Source: an uncultured Clostridia bacterium
GTDB taxonomy: Bacteria > Bacillota > Clostridia > Oscillospirales > CAG-272
Direction of reading: 5' to 3'
NCBI GenBank assembly: GCA_904501865.1
Contig: CAJGCF010000012.1
Span: 1 to 25,225, forward strand
Length of the DNA: 25,225 bases
Positions 1-7,736 of the stretch are shown in pieces (position 1 is the first letter of the stretch; every line of letters starts with the position of its first letter). The position numbers were made by a program, and so were the translations under genes. The notes under the pieces were generated by a model. It saw only the letters and a list, made by a program, of their open reading frames with translations. It was not told where the DNA came from and searched no databases.

Positions 1-774
1 CTCCACTCCGTCAGACATTGGTATATACACGCTCTGCGTACAAGCCGATACCGTCTCGGGCGAAAGACCGTGCCCCTCGTTCCCTATGACCACGCAATCG
101 CCATCCAATATCTCAAGCTGTCCAAGCCTTGCGGCATTTTCGTCAAGGGCAGCGGCGAATACTCTGCGTCCGCGTACTTTGAGCACGGACACTGCGTCCA
201 CTACCGAATCAACTCGGCAAATAGGAAGTGAGAATACCGTTCCCATTGATGCCCTGACGGTCTTTGCGCTGTATATATCCGCGCAATCGCGGCTCATCAC
301 CAGACGGTCCACGCCAAAAGCGGCGGCAACCCGTATGATAGCCCCCACGTTCTGAGGGTCACGAACCGATTCAAGCAAGAGTATCTTCTCTCCCTCAAAT
401 CCCGGAATTTCTTCCGCCGTAACGCTTTTATGGAGCTCACCGTCATACCTTGCCACGCAGATGACCCCCTCGGGAGCGTTCTCCTCAGACAGTCTTGCAA
501 ACAGGTCGTCGGTTATCACTACTATCCTACATTCAAGGCTACCCTCGCCTATTTTGTAGAGCTGCTCGGCTCTTGCAAATACTGTCTCATACTGAGACTG
601 CGCGACTATCAAGAACTCAATTCCCACTCCCTTACGCACCGCCTCACACATAAGCTTTATGCCGTCAAAGCGGAAAAGAGAGCTCTTTTCTCTGCCCTTT
701 TTATCCCCAAGACTTCTCGCCAAGGAGACGTATTTATTTTGAGCCGACGTTATTATCTCACCGTTATAAGCCAC
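1..774 (-). CDS. SpoU/TrmH-family 23S rRNA 2'-O-methyltransferase (YsgA/RlmP-like), 3' end cut by window
   Basis: This gene encodes an RNA ribose 2'-O-methyltransferase of the SPOUT superfamily; 258 codons are present and the C-terminus lies outside the window. Residues 1 to about 100 form the SpoU substrate-binding domain, and from about residue 130 the catalytic knot domain begins. Motif 1 is visible as DPQNVGAIIRVAAAFG and motif 2 as VIGNEGHGLS; the sequence ends just before motif 3 (IPM...). I chose GTG at 774-772 because AAAGGAG lies 7-9 nt upstream and an in-frame TAG sits shortly before it. The position beside infC-rpmI-rplT and the domain order resemble Bacillus YsgA (RlmP, which methylates the 23S rRNA A-loop), but the exact target base is inference. 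It is transcribed separately from its own promoter. Confidence 0.88.
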   Translation of the reverse strand, partial: MAYNGEIITSAQNKYVSLARSLGDKKGREKSSLFRFDGIKLMCEAVRKGVGIEFLIVAQSQYETVFARAEQLYKIGEGSLECRIVVITDDLFARLSEENAPEGVICVARYDGELHKSVTAEEIPGFEGEKILLLESVRDPQNVGAIIRVAAAFGVDRLVMSRDCADIYSAKTVRASMGTVFSLPICRVDSVVDAVSVLKVRGRRVFAAALDENAARLGQLEILDGDCVVIGNEGHGLSPETVSACTQSVYIPMSDGVE

Positions 775-826
775 TTTCCGTACTCCTTTTCTACCAAATT
801 TGAGGATGCTTTTTTGTTGAATTTGC

Positions 827-855
827 ACTATAAAAAAGTTTTTCCATACAATCAA
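827..855 (-). promoter_or_regulatory. Sigma-A promoter of the rRNA methyltransferase gene
   Basis: On the minus strand TTGATT (850-855) and TATAGT (827-832) are separated by 17 bp. This gives a leader of about 45 nt before the GTG start. Confidence 0.55.
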
Positions 856-1005
856 GCCAACACGCGCAGAGCAAGTCCGCACATATAATTATATGTAATA
901 AAATTACTTTTTTGGAATTATTTTTCAGTAAAAAAGTCATTTTAGGGATAAAATCAACGCCAAAGTCGTCTAATTTTTTAAATTAAAATTACCCCTATCT
1001 ATGAC

Positions 1006-1035
1006 AAAAACCCGGTATTACCTAACCGGGTTTTT
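1006..1035 (-). terminator. Rho-independent terminator of infC-rpmI-rplT
   Basis: An 11-bp stem (AAAAACCCGGT pairing with ACCGGGTTTTT) with an 8-nt loop lies 13 nt past the rplT stop and is followed on the minus strand by the U-run. The A/T symmetry would let it work in both directions. Confidence 0.85.
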
Positions 1036-1047
1036 ATTCAATAACGA

Positions 1048-1401
1048 TTAGAGAGCTGCCTTTGCCTGCTCAGCAAGTGCTGCGAAAGCTGCCTTGTCGG
1101 ATACTGCGAGCTCTGCAAGCATCTTTCTGTTGAGAGTAACGCCTGCCTTCTTAAGTCCGTTCATGAACGTAGAATAGTTCATGCCGCATACCTTTGCCTG
1201 CGCGGAGATTCTGGTGATCCAGAGTCTTCTCATATCTCTCTTCTTGAGCTTACGGCCTGCAAATGCATAGTTACCGCTCTTCATTACCTGCTGCTTAGCC
1301 ATCTTGAAGTGCTTGGATTTTGCACCCCAATAGCCCTTCGCTGCCTTCAATATTTTCTTTCTTCTCTTGCGCGTCATCATAGCGCCCTTAATTCTTGCCA
1401 T
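1048..1401 (-). CDS. rplT: Large ribosomal subunit protein bL20
   Basis: 117-residue basic protein that matches bL20 over its whole length: MARIKG start, the KGYWGAKSKHFKMAKQ segment and the Arg/Lys-rich ARRLWITR-type helix (RDMRRLWITRISAQ). bL20 binds 23S rRNA early in 50S assembly, and in many bacteria it also represses its own operon. It is the last gene of infC-rpmI-rplT, 33 nt after rpmI, with AAAGGA ahead of the ATG and a terminator directly after the stop. Control probably comes from the leader upstream of infC. Confidence 0.97.
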   Translation of the reverse strand: MARIKGAMMTRKRRKKILKAAKGYWGAKSKHFKMAKQQVMKSGNYAFAGRKLKKRDMRRLWITRISAQAKVCGMNYSTFMNGLKKAGVTLNRKMLAELAVSDKAAFAALAEQAKAAL

Positions 1402-1434
1402 TTTAAATTATTCCTTTCTCGATTACTGATGAAA

Positions 1435-1629
1435 TTACTTCTGAATGAGTGTTCTGATGTTGCCTGCCATAGCCTCGCTCATGATAGCGCCGCTACGAAG
1501 ATGTCTTTTTCTCTTCTGGGTCTTAAGACCGAGGTTGTGGCGGTGATGACAGTGGTTCATCTTTACCTTTCCTGTGCCGGTAACCGAAAATCTCTTGGCA
1601 GAAGCCTTATGTGTCTTGACTTTTCCCAT
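1435..1629 (-). CDS. rpmI: Large ribosomal subunit protein bL35
   Basis: 64-residue, strongly basic protein with the bL35 pattern: MGKVKTHKASAKRF at the N-terminus, a His-rich turn (NHCHHRHNLG) and the KTQKRKRHLR segment. Length is normal for the family (about 65). It is a structural 50S protein, cotranscribed between infC and rplT; AAGGAG is 9 nt before the ATG and the gap from the infC stop is 35 nt. Confidence 0.97.
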   Translation of the reverse strand: MGKVKTHKASAKRFSVTGTGKVKMNHCHHRHNLGLKTQKRKRHLRSGAIMSEAMAGNIRTLIQK

Positions 1630-1664
1630 TTTTATATACTCCTTATGCTTAAAAATTACAAATA

Positions 1665-2201
1665 TTATTTGGTTGCTTTTTGTACGATGGGCGATATAAC
1701 CATGCTCATAATACGACCGTCAACCGACGGCTTTTTGTCCACCGTTCCCACCTCGGAACAGATATCCGCAAATTTGTCTATAACCTCGCGTCCTATCGCC
1801 ATATGGCTCATTTCGCGTCCTCTGAATCTCATTACCACACGCACCTTGTTTCCTGCCTCAAGGAACTTGCGTGCCTGCTTGGCTTTAGTCTCAAAATCGT
1901 GCGTGTCGATTCTGGGAGAGAGCTGTATTTCCTTAAGCTCTACGGTCTGTTGCTTCTTCTTTGCTTCCTTCTCGCGCTTCTCACGGTCAAAGCGGTATTT
2001 ACCGTAGTCCATGATCTTACATACAGGCGGATTTGACTGAGTGGACATTGCCACAAGGTCGAGTCCCTTGTCGTATGCCATCTGAAGTGCTTTCTCGGAG
2101 CTCATTATGCCGAGCTGATCACCTTCGGCACCGATAACTCTTACCTCAGAGTAATCGATTGCCTCGTTGATGAGAGTGTCCTTGGAATTATTTGCTGCTA
2201 T
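1665..2201 (-). CDS. infC: Translation initiation factor IF-3, apparent AUA start
   Basis: IF-3 binds the 30S subunit, checks the codon-anticodon match at initiation and prevents premature 50S joining. The product has 178 residues: the N-terminal domain (LINEAIDYSEVRVI, then GDQLGIMSSEKAL), the lysine-rich linker at about residues 75-90 and the C-terminal domain ending in ISPIVQKATK. No ATG, GTG or TTG exists between the in-frame TAA at 2219-2217 and ATG 2105, and starting at 2105 would cut off the conserved N-terminal strand. The ATA at 2201-2199 sits 7 nt after GGAGGTG and gives a normal-length protein. Non-canonical infC starts (AUU in E. coli) allow IF-3 to repress its own translation, so the same is likely here. 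First gene of infC-rpmI-rplT. Confidence 0.93.
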   Translation of the reverse strand: MAANNSKDTLINEAIDYSEVRVIGAEGDQLGIMSSEKALQMAYDKGLDLVAMSTQSNPPVCKIMDYGKYRFDREKREKEAKKKQQTVELKEIQLSPRIDTHDFETKAKQARKFLEAGNKVRVVMRFRGREMSHMAIGREVIDKFADICSEVGTVDKKPSVDGRIMSMVISPIVQKATK

Positions 2202-2388
2202 GGTTATACACCTCCGTTAAATAAAATGTATATGTTTATAATATTTGTCTCCGTATCCCGACGACAAAAAACGCCGGACTGTAAAAGTCCCGCGCAAAGC
2301 CTACTCCACCCGACGTATCGAATGAAGGATAACTATTGACCTCTGCTCGCCGTGCGGCAGGGTGGAAGCGGAACTTCTCTTTATTACG
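2202..2388 (-). promoter_or_regulatory. infC operon leader with attenuator (L20-leader type)
   Basis: About 187 nt separate the predicted transcription start (about 2388) from the infC start codon. The RNA contains a long-range 7-bp helix (UCCACCC, 2366-2360, with GGGUGGA, 2311-2305) that encloses a GC-rich region. After it comes a stem of CGC-G-GGACT with AGTCC-G-GCG (one G-G mismatch), followed by six U residues. A terminator placed before the first gene of a ribosomal-protein operon is the pattern of the Firmicute L20 leader, in which bL20 binding favours termination. That bL20 is the ligand is inference. Confidence 0.7.
2266..2294 (-). terminator. Attenuator hairpin in the infC leader
   Basis: 8-bp stem with one G-G mismatch, loop of about 5 nt, then a run of six T on the minus strand (2271-2266). 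It lies 65 nt before the infC start codon, so it would end transcripts before any gene is read. Confidence 0.65.
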
Positions 2389-2394
2389 TCGAAC

Positions 2395-2423
2395 ATTATA
2401 ACACACCCATCGACTTTTGTCAA
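2395..2423 (-). promoter_or_regulatory. Consensus sigma-A promoter of infC-rpmI-rplT
   Basis: Perfect TTGACA (minus strand, 2423-2418), 17-bp spacer and perfect TATAAT (2400-2395). A strong promoter fits a ribosomal operon. Confidence 0.92.
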
Positions 2424-2716
2424 TAGTTTTTGCAAAAAAATAAAAAAGTTTTACGCACAAAAAATTTTTTTGCCTTCCGTCATATTCTACAAATTCAAGG
2501 GCTCACACGAACACCATGCTCCAAAACCCTTTACTTTATCAGAAGTTTCCTGTTTTGCATCTCTTTTTTAAAGACACAAAATATTATTTTTGAGACGGGA
2601 GTGCGACAAAATATATTAATGCAAAATGCACAAAACCGACTACGACATCTGTTTAAATTTTCTCCATGCTATGCATTTCAACAAATTTTACGACAAAAAA
2701 TCGTACAAAATGGATA
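2424..2716. other. AT-rich intergenic stretch with no gene seen
   Basis: This stretch lies between two divergent promoters. Open frames crossing it have no ribosome site and no recognisable protein pattern. Only a short 5-bp hairpin (TACGA/TCGTA near 2690-2705) was seen. Confidence 0.6.
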
Positions 2717-2745
2717 TTTACAAATTCGACAAACAGGTGTATAAT
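2717..2745 (+). promoter_or_regulatory. Sigma-A promoter of the structured RNA
   Basis: TTTACA (2717-2722), a 17-bp spacer and a perfect TATAAT (2740-2745). Transcription would begin near 2752, just ahead of the closing stem of the RNA at 2761. Confidence 0.75.
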
Positions 2746-2751
2746 GTAAAT

Positions 2752-2920
2752 CCCGAGTAAAGCCCCGATCCGCGTCGGTGCTTTATAATTTTCCTGCACA
2801 ACATTCTGTTTTTCTGCGAAATATCAATCTCATGATATCTGTCCGCAAAGAAAAAGGTCTGTTGTGCTTTCTTTTTTTGCCTCGTTGCGACAGCTTTGTG
2901 CTCGCATCGGGGCTGTTTTC
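2752..2920 (+). ncRNA. ssrS: Structured RNA with 6S RNA-like architecture
   Basis: No protein is encoded here. A perfect 9-bp closing stem pairs AGCCCCGAT (2761-2769) with ATCGGGGCT (2906-2914). Inside is a large bubble (about 26 nt on the 5' side, 38 nt on the 3' side, the latter with a small hairpin around CTCGTTGCGAC). Above it is a long arm: GCACAACA/TGTTGTGC (2796-2803 with 2860-2867), TTTTTC/GAAAAA (2809-2814 with 2850-2855), TGCG/CGCA, and ATATCA/TGATAT around a 6-nt loop. A closing stem, open central bubble and long apical arm in about 165 nt is the layout of 6S RNA, which mimics an open promoter and holds sigma-A RNA polymerase. It has its own promoter, and lon has a separate one downstream. 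The 6S identity is inference from fold and size; another structured RNA, or a long lon leader, is possible. Confidence 0.6.
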
Positions 2921-2971
2921 GCAAAATGTTATATATATTTATATATAAAATTGTAAAAATTTTTAAAACTA

Positions 2972-3000
2972 TGGAAATTTGGAACAATTTATGGTATAAT
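2972..3000 (+). promoter_or_regulatory. Promoter of lon and the following operon
   Basis: TGGAAA (2972-2977, 4 of 6), 17-bp spacer and an extended -10 box, TGGTATAAT, ending at 3000. The 5' leader of about 95 nt contains a 7-bp hairpin (GCTCATA 3020-3026 with TATGAGC 3050-3056). No CIRCE or CtsR operator was recognised. Confidence 0.65.
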
Positions 3001-3101
3001 GTAATGTGGTTATATGTACGCTCATAAAAGATACCATATGGCAGACTTGTATGAGCTTTGGATATAAATAAATCGCTAAGTCAAATCGGAGAAAAATCAA
3101 A

Positions 3102-5546
3102 ATGTCAGAATATACGGTAAAAGCCGAGAAGCTCTCTCTGCCGCTCATAGCGCTTGACGGCACGGTGGCATTCCCGGGCGAAATAGTAAATTTGGAAATA
3201 ACAGACTCGACATACGGCTCGTGTGAGGCTGTGCGCGAGGCATTCGAGGGATCGAAATATGCCATCGCGGTACCCATTAAAAGCCTTGAGGGTGAGGAGC
3301 CCGAGCTTTTTGAGATCGGAACGGTAGTAAGAGTCAAGCAGGTCATAAACGTCGGTGAGGGTGCTATTCGTTGTATCGCCGAGGGAATGTCCCGCGCGAC
3401 AGTCAACGATATACGCAAGACGGGTAAGTATTACACGGCAAACGTAATTTGCAAAACTGTAACTCTGCCCGACGGACCCGGTATCAAAAATCAGGCGTAT
3501 CTGCGCCGTCTCAACGACACTGCGGCAAAGATGGCAAAGCTGCTCCCTCCCCCCGCCGAGAGCATACTTCCTACATTTAAAGCTATAAAGAACCCCGCTA
3601 TGCTTGCGGACGTGATAACCTCGGGGCTGTTCATAAGATTTGAGGACAAGCTTGAGGTGCTCGGGATATTCGAGCCTTACAAGAGAATAGAAGCCGTGCT
3701 CGCGATAGCTGAGGATGAGCTCAACGTGTTGAGCCTTGAATCCGAGCTTCACAAAAAAACACGCGAGCGTATCAATCGCGGGCAGAGAGAATATTATCTT
3801 CGCGAGGAAATGAAATCTATTCAGGAGGAGCTCGGAGAGGGTGTATCCGACGTAGATGGATATTATCAGAAGATAACCTCGGCGCATCTTCCCGCAGAGG
3901 TTGAGAAAAAGCTTTTGCGTGAAAACGATAGACTTGCGAAGTCACCCTTCGGCTCTGCCGAGGCTACAGTGCTCGCAAATTATCTCGACGTGTGCCTTGA
4001 TATACCGTGGAACCAGTCTACAAAGGACCGCACTGACATCGCGGCGGCAAAGAAAATACTCGACGCTGAACACGAGGGACTTGAGGACGTTAAGGAAAGA
4101 CTACTTGAATACCTTGCGGTAAAACAGCTCAATCCCGACCTTAAGGGACAGATAATTTGTCTCTACGGCCCTCCCGGAGTGGGCAAGACCTCTATAGCCG
4201 CGTCTTTGGCAAAGGCTATGAAGCGTAAATACGTACGCGTGTCTCTTGGGGGTGTGCGTGACGAGGCTGATATTAGAGGTCACAGAAAAACCTACGTCGG
4301 AGCTATGCCCGGACGTATTATAACCGCCGTTTCGAACGCCGGTGTCAATAATCCGCTCATACTCTTTGACGAAATAGATAAAATGGCAAACGACGGCAGA
4401 GGCGACCCCGCGTCGGCTATGCTTGAGGTGCTTGACCCCGAGCAAAACAAGTTCTTCAGAGATCACTTTGTAGAGCTTCCCTTCGACCTCTCCGACTGTA
4501 TATTTATAGCGACCGCAAACTCTCTTGATACCGTGCCGCGACCTCTTATCGACAGAATGGAGATAATTGAGCTGCACACCTACACCAAGAGCCAGAAAAC
4601 AGGCATCGCAAAAAATCATCTTATACCAAAGCAATTAAAGCGTCACGGACTCAACAAGCGTATGCTCAAGATCTCGGACGAGGCGCTCTCGGACATAATA
4701 GATTGCTACACTCGCGAATCCGGAGTGAGAAATCTCGAACGTGAGCTGGCTTCTCTTTGCAGAAAGGTCGCAAAGCTTATGATAGAGAGCGGACGCAAGA
4801 GCGTCACCGTACGCCCCGAGGACCTCAAGAGCTTTTTGGGCCCAAAAAAGATACTCCCCGAGCTCATTTCCGAGCAGGACGAAGTGGGTATCGTCAACGG
4901 AATGGCTTACACCCAATCGGGCGGTGATCTTCTCCGTGTGGAGTGTGCCGTAATGGACGGCACGGGCAAGCTTGAGCTCACGGGCTCTCTTGGAGACGTT
5001 ATGAAGGAATCGGCTCACGCAGCGGTCACTTACGCGCGCCAGATAGCAGATAAATACGGAATATCCTCAGATTTCTATTCTAAAAAGGATATACATATCC
5101 ACTTCCCCGAGGGTGCCGTTCCCAAGGACGGTCCCAGCGCGGGAGTTACCACGCTCACAGCACTCATCAGCGCGCTCTCTGGCATCCCCGTGCGCCGAGA
5201 CATTGCTATGACGGGTGAGATAACCATACGCGGTCAGGTTCTTCCTATCGGTGGTCTCCGTGAAAAGACCATGGCTGCATACTGCGCGGGCGTGACCACT
5301 ATCCTCATTCCCGCGGAAAACCTCAAGGATCTCAACGACATTGACCCTATGGTGCGCGAAAACGTGACCTTTATTCCCTGCCGCAGAGCGTCTGAGGTGC
5401 TTTCACACGCACTTGTGGAGGGCAGTGAGAAAATCAGGCGCGCAACTCTTGAGATGTGCGACGGTTGTGCGGATGGCGAGAGCATTCCCCTAAAGCAGAA
5501 GGCTCCCTCTGTCACGGGCACCGTATCCGCAGGGGCGACAAAATAA
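3102..5546 (+). CDS. lon: ATP-dependent protease Lon (LonA type)
   Basis: 814-residue cytoplasmic AAA+ serine protease that unfolds and degrades damaged and regulatory proteins; the length is typical of LonA. Domain order: N-terminal substrate-binding domain (about 10-205), helical linker, AAA+ module with Walker A GPPGVGKT at 356-363 and Walker B LILFDEID, then the protease domain with PKDGPSAG carrying Ser679 and LREKTMA carrying Lys722, the catalytic Ser-Lys dyad. There is no membrane insertion, so it is not LonB. The ATG at 3102 follows GGAG by 10 nt. The engB gene begins 16 nt after the stop, the same lon-ysxC pair as in Bacillus. Confidence 0.98.
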   Translation: MSEYTVKAEKLSLPLIALDGTVAFPGEIVNLEITDSTYGSCEAVREAFEGSKYAIAVPIKSLEGEEPELFEIGTVVRVKQVINVGEGAIRCIAEGMSRATVNDIRKTGKYYTANVICKTVTLPDGPGIKNQAYLRRLNDTAAKMAKLLPPPAESILPTFKAIKNPAMLADVITSGLFIRFEDKLEVLGIFEPYKRIEAVLAIAEDELNVLSLESELHKKTRERINRGQREYYLREEMKSIQEELGEGVSDVDGYYQKITSAHLPAEVEKKLLRENDRLAKSPFGSAEATVLANYLDVCLDIPWNQSTKDRTDIAAAKKILDAEHEGLEDVKERLLEYLAVKQLNPDLKGQIICLYGPPGVGKTSIAASLAKAMKRKYVRVSLGGVRDEADIRGHRKTYVGAMPGRIITAVSNAGVNNPLILFDEIDKMANDGRGDPASAMLEVLDPEQNKFFRDHFVELPFDLSDCIFIATANSLDTVPRPLIDRMEIIELHTYTKSQKTGIAKNHLIPKQLKRHGLNKRMLKISDEALSDIIDCYTRESGVRNLERELASLCRKVAKLMIESGRKSVTVRPEDLKSFLGPKKILPELISEQDEVGIVNGMAYTQSGGDLLRVECAVMDGTGKLELTGSLGDVMKESAHAAVTYARQIADKYGISSDFYSKKDIHIHFPEGAVPKDGPSAGVTTLTALISALSGIPVRRDIAMTGEITIRGQVLPIGGLREKTMAAYCAGVTTILIPAENLKDLNDIDPMVRENVTFIPCRRASEVLSHALVEGSEKIRRATLEMCDGCADGESIPLKQKAPSVTGTVSAGATK

Positions 5547-5562
5547 TTCGACGGAGCGTATA

Positions 5563-6171
5563 ATGGGACTTAATACTCAAAACGTAAATCTTAAAATGAC
5601 GGCAGGTTTTGCAAGTCAGTTTCCAAAAGACCCCCTGCCGCAGATAGCTCTTTCGGGACGCTCCAACGTTGGAAAGAGCTCGCTTATAAACACTCTACTC
5701 GGGCGGAAATCCTTGGCTCGAGTCTCCGCAACGCCCGGTAAGACCATAACCGTAAATTTCTACGAGGTGGACAAGAAGCTCTTTCTCGTAGACCTCCCGG
5801 GATACGGCTTTGCGGCGAGAAATCACGAAAACCGCAAGCAGTGGTCTGCTCTTACCGACGGTTACTTTACCAAGAACCCCAATATTGATCTTGTCCGCGG
5901 TGTAGTACAGCTTGTAGACAGCCGTGCGGGCATTACTCTCGACGACGCTATGATGCTTGAGTGGATGAATAGCGTAGATCTTCCTTACGTTGTTGTCATT
6001 ACCAAAATAGATAAGCTCAATAAGACCGAGCGTGCCGCTTGTATTGAAAAAATAACCGCGGACGCTCTCATAGCCGAAGGCACTCCCATAATCCCCTTCT
6101 CCTCTCTCAAGGGTGAGGGCAAGCAGGAGCTCTGGCACGCTATCGCGGAGCTTTCCGATATCAAGCTTTAA
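5563..6171 (+). CDS. engB: Ribosome biogenesis GTPase EngB (YsxC/YihA)
   Basis: 202-residue small GTPase needed for late assembly of the 50S subunit. The G motifs are all present: G1 GRSNVGKSS (32-40), a Thr in the switch I region (ATPGKTI), G3 DLPGYG, G4 TKID and G5 SSLKG near the C-terminus. Length matches the family (about 195-210). It follows lon by 16 nt and is surely cotranscribed; the lon-engB pair is conserved in Firmicutes. Confidence 0.97.
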   Translation: MGLNTQNVNLKMTAGFASQFPKDPLPQIALSGRSNVGKSSLINTLLGRKSLARVSATPGKTITVNFYEVDKKLFLVDLPGYGFAARNHENRKQWSALTDGYFTKNPNIDLVRGVVQLVDSRAGITLDDAMMLEWMNSVDLPYVVVITKIDKLNKTERAACIEKITADALIAEGTPIIPFSSLKGEGKQELWHAIAELSDIKL

Positions 6172-6209
6172 TCAAACGCAACCATTATTCATTTTCGGAG
6201 GTGATCTCA

Positions 6210-6926
6210 ATGCTACTGTCATTACTGTCGAGCGGCAATATAAGAGACGCCATCATCAGCATACTTTTAACTCTCCCCGCCGTATTGATAGCTATCTCAT
6301 TCCACGAGGCCGCTCACGCCTACGCCGCATATAAGCTTGGCGACCGCACCGCGCACAATCTCGGACGGTTGACATTTAACCCCATAAAGCACATAGACCC
6401 GTTCGGATTTTTGTGTATGCTCGTGTTCGGTTACGGTTGGGCAAAGCCCGTACCGATAAATCCGAGGAACTTCAAGAACGCCCGCAGGGGTATGGCATTT
6501 ACCGCAATAGCGGGCCCTATGATGAATCTGCTCATCGGAATCATAAGTACGATAATATACACTGTAATATTTTTCTATTTCGGTATGAATATCGTAGGCA
6601 TTATATACAACGGCTTTACCGCAAAGCTTGTCTGGATGGCGCTTATGCTTTTTCAGTATATGGCTATTTTGAACTTTATGCTCATGGCATACAATATGAT
6701 CCCGGTGCCTCCGTTTGACGGCTCAAGATTTTTCGGGCTTTTACTGCCCCAGAGAATCTATTGGAGTATTATGAGATACGAGAGACATATACTCGTAGGT
6801 GTCATTCTCATCTCTGTGATCTTATCAAGATTTTTTGATTTCTCTCCGTTTGCTTGGATAGCCGAAAATCTGTTTGAGGGTATCGCAAATCTTATTTTGA
6901 AGCTTTTGGTAATTATTTCAAATTAA
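6210..6926 (+). CDS. Site-2 protease family (M50) membrane metalloprotease
   Basis: 238-residue polytopic membrane protein of the short M50/YwhC-type group of intramembrane zinc proteases. The zinc site H32-E33-A-A-H36 lies in the first long hydrophobic segment, and the second signature NMIPVPPFDG gives N162 and zinc ligand D170. At least four hydrophobic segments are visible (about 14-32, 90-125, 145-165, 190-215). ATG 6210 is preferred over the in-frame GTG 6201, which is part of the ribosome site GGAGGTGA. The substrate is unknown. The placement just before scpA is common in Clostridia, but the functional link is unclear. Confidence 0.9.
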   Translation: MLLSLLSSGNIRDAIISILLTLPAVLIAISFHEAAHAYAAYKLGDRTAHNLGRLTFNPIKHIDPFGFLCMLVFGYGWAKPVPINPRNFKNARRGMAFTAIAGPMMNLLIGIISTIIYTVIFFYFGMNIVGIIYNGFTAKLVWMALMLFQYMAILNFMLMAYNMIPVPPFDGSRFFGLLLPQRIYWSIMRYERHILVGVILISVILSRFFDFSPFAWIAENLFEGIANLILKLLVIISN

Positions 6927-6947
6927 TTTCTGTGAAAGGAGGTCCGT

Positions 6948-7736
6948 ATGGACGCTATAAGCTACCGTCTTGAAATATTTGAAGGGCCTCTTGACCTTCT
7001 TTTGTCCCTGATACAAAAAAACAAGATGTCTATCGAGGACATACAGATAAACATAATCTGTGAGCAATATCTTGAATACATTGCTCAGGCAGAAATGCTT
7101 GATATGGAGCTTGCCAGTGAATTTATAGTTATGGCGAGCGAGCTTATGCTCATCAAAAGTAAGCTTCTGCTTCCCAAAGCAGAGGAGGACGAGGAGGACC
7201 CGAGAGCCGCTCTGGCAGATGCGCTTGCCAAATATCAGCAGGCCAAGGAGGCAGCGGCAAAAATGGCTCTCCTCTACCCCAAATTTTCAGGCAGACTTGA
7301 AAAAGACACCGACGAGATCTCAATAGACAGGAGCTTCGTGGCGGATCAGGAGGTCGAGTCTCTTTGTCTTGCAGTAAGACGCATAGTCACCTATAACGAA
7401 AACAGGCCCAAGCTTGAAAGCTCGGTCTTTACCCCCATGATAAGCTCTCCTATCGTTCCCGTCGAGGTGAAAATAACGGGAATACTGCGACGTATGTCCA
7501 AAAAGAAGGCGACCTCTCTCGGAGAGCTTCTTTCGGACTCGGTGTCTCTCCCCGATATGATAGCCATATTCCTTGGAGTATTGGAGCTTATCAAAATAAG
7601 AAAGATACTCATTTTGGATTCCGAATCCACTATTCTCGACGATAAAGCTACATTCTACATCAATGACGATCCCGACGACGTCGAGACCATACAAGATAAT
7701 TACGAGCAAGGAGGAGTAGACCTTGAATCAAGATAA
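6948..7736 (+). CDS. scpA: Segregation and condensation protein A
   Basis: 262-residue kleisin subunit of the bacterial condensin Smc-ScpA-ScpB, which compacts and separates replicated chromosomes. The N-terminus YRLEIFEGPLDLLLSLI is the family signature that binds the Smc neck. The middle is acidic and partly disordered (EEDEEDPRAAL), and the C-terminal winged helix (about 180-240) binds the Smc head. The ATG follows AAAGGAGG by 6-7 nt. Its end overlaps scpB by 14 nt, which suggests translational coupling and matched amounts of the two partners. Confidence 0.96.
   Translation: MDAISYRLEIFEGPLDLLLSLIQKNKMSIEDIQINIICEQYLEYIAQAEMLDMELASEFIVMASELMLIKSKLLLPKAEEDEEDPRAALADALAKYQQAKEAAAKMALLYPKFSGRLEKDTDEISIDRSFVADQEVESLCLAVRRIVTYNENRPKLESSVFTPMISSPIVPVEVKITGILRRMSKKKATSLGELLSDSVSLPDMIAIFLGVLELIKIRKILILDSESTILDDKATFYINDDPDDVETIQDNYEQGGVDLESR

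Noticed and set aside
430..888. Plus-strand open frame of 152 codons opposite the rRNA methyltransferase
   Set aside because: It is the antisense shadow of a gene with clear SpoU motifs and has no ribosome site.
2290..2311. T-box riboswitch in the infC leader, because of GGGTGG followed by GCGCGGG
   Set aside because: The T-box core (GGGTGG-N-ACCGCG) is broken by an 11-nt segment, there is no specifier stem I, and the downstream gene is infC rather than a tRNA synthetase or amino-acid gene.
2236..2744. Short open frames in the infC-lon interval on both strands
   Set aside because: They overlap the infC leader, promoters and AT-rich DNA, have no ribosome sites and show low-complexity translations without family signal.
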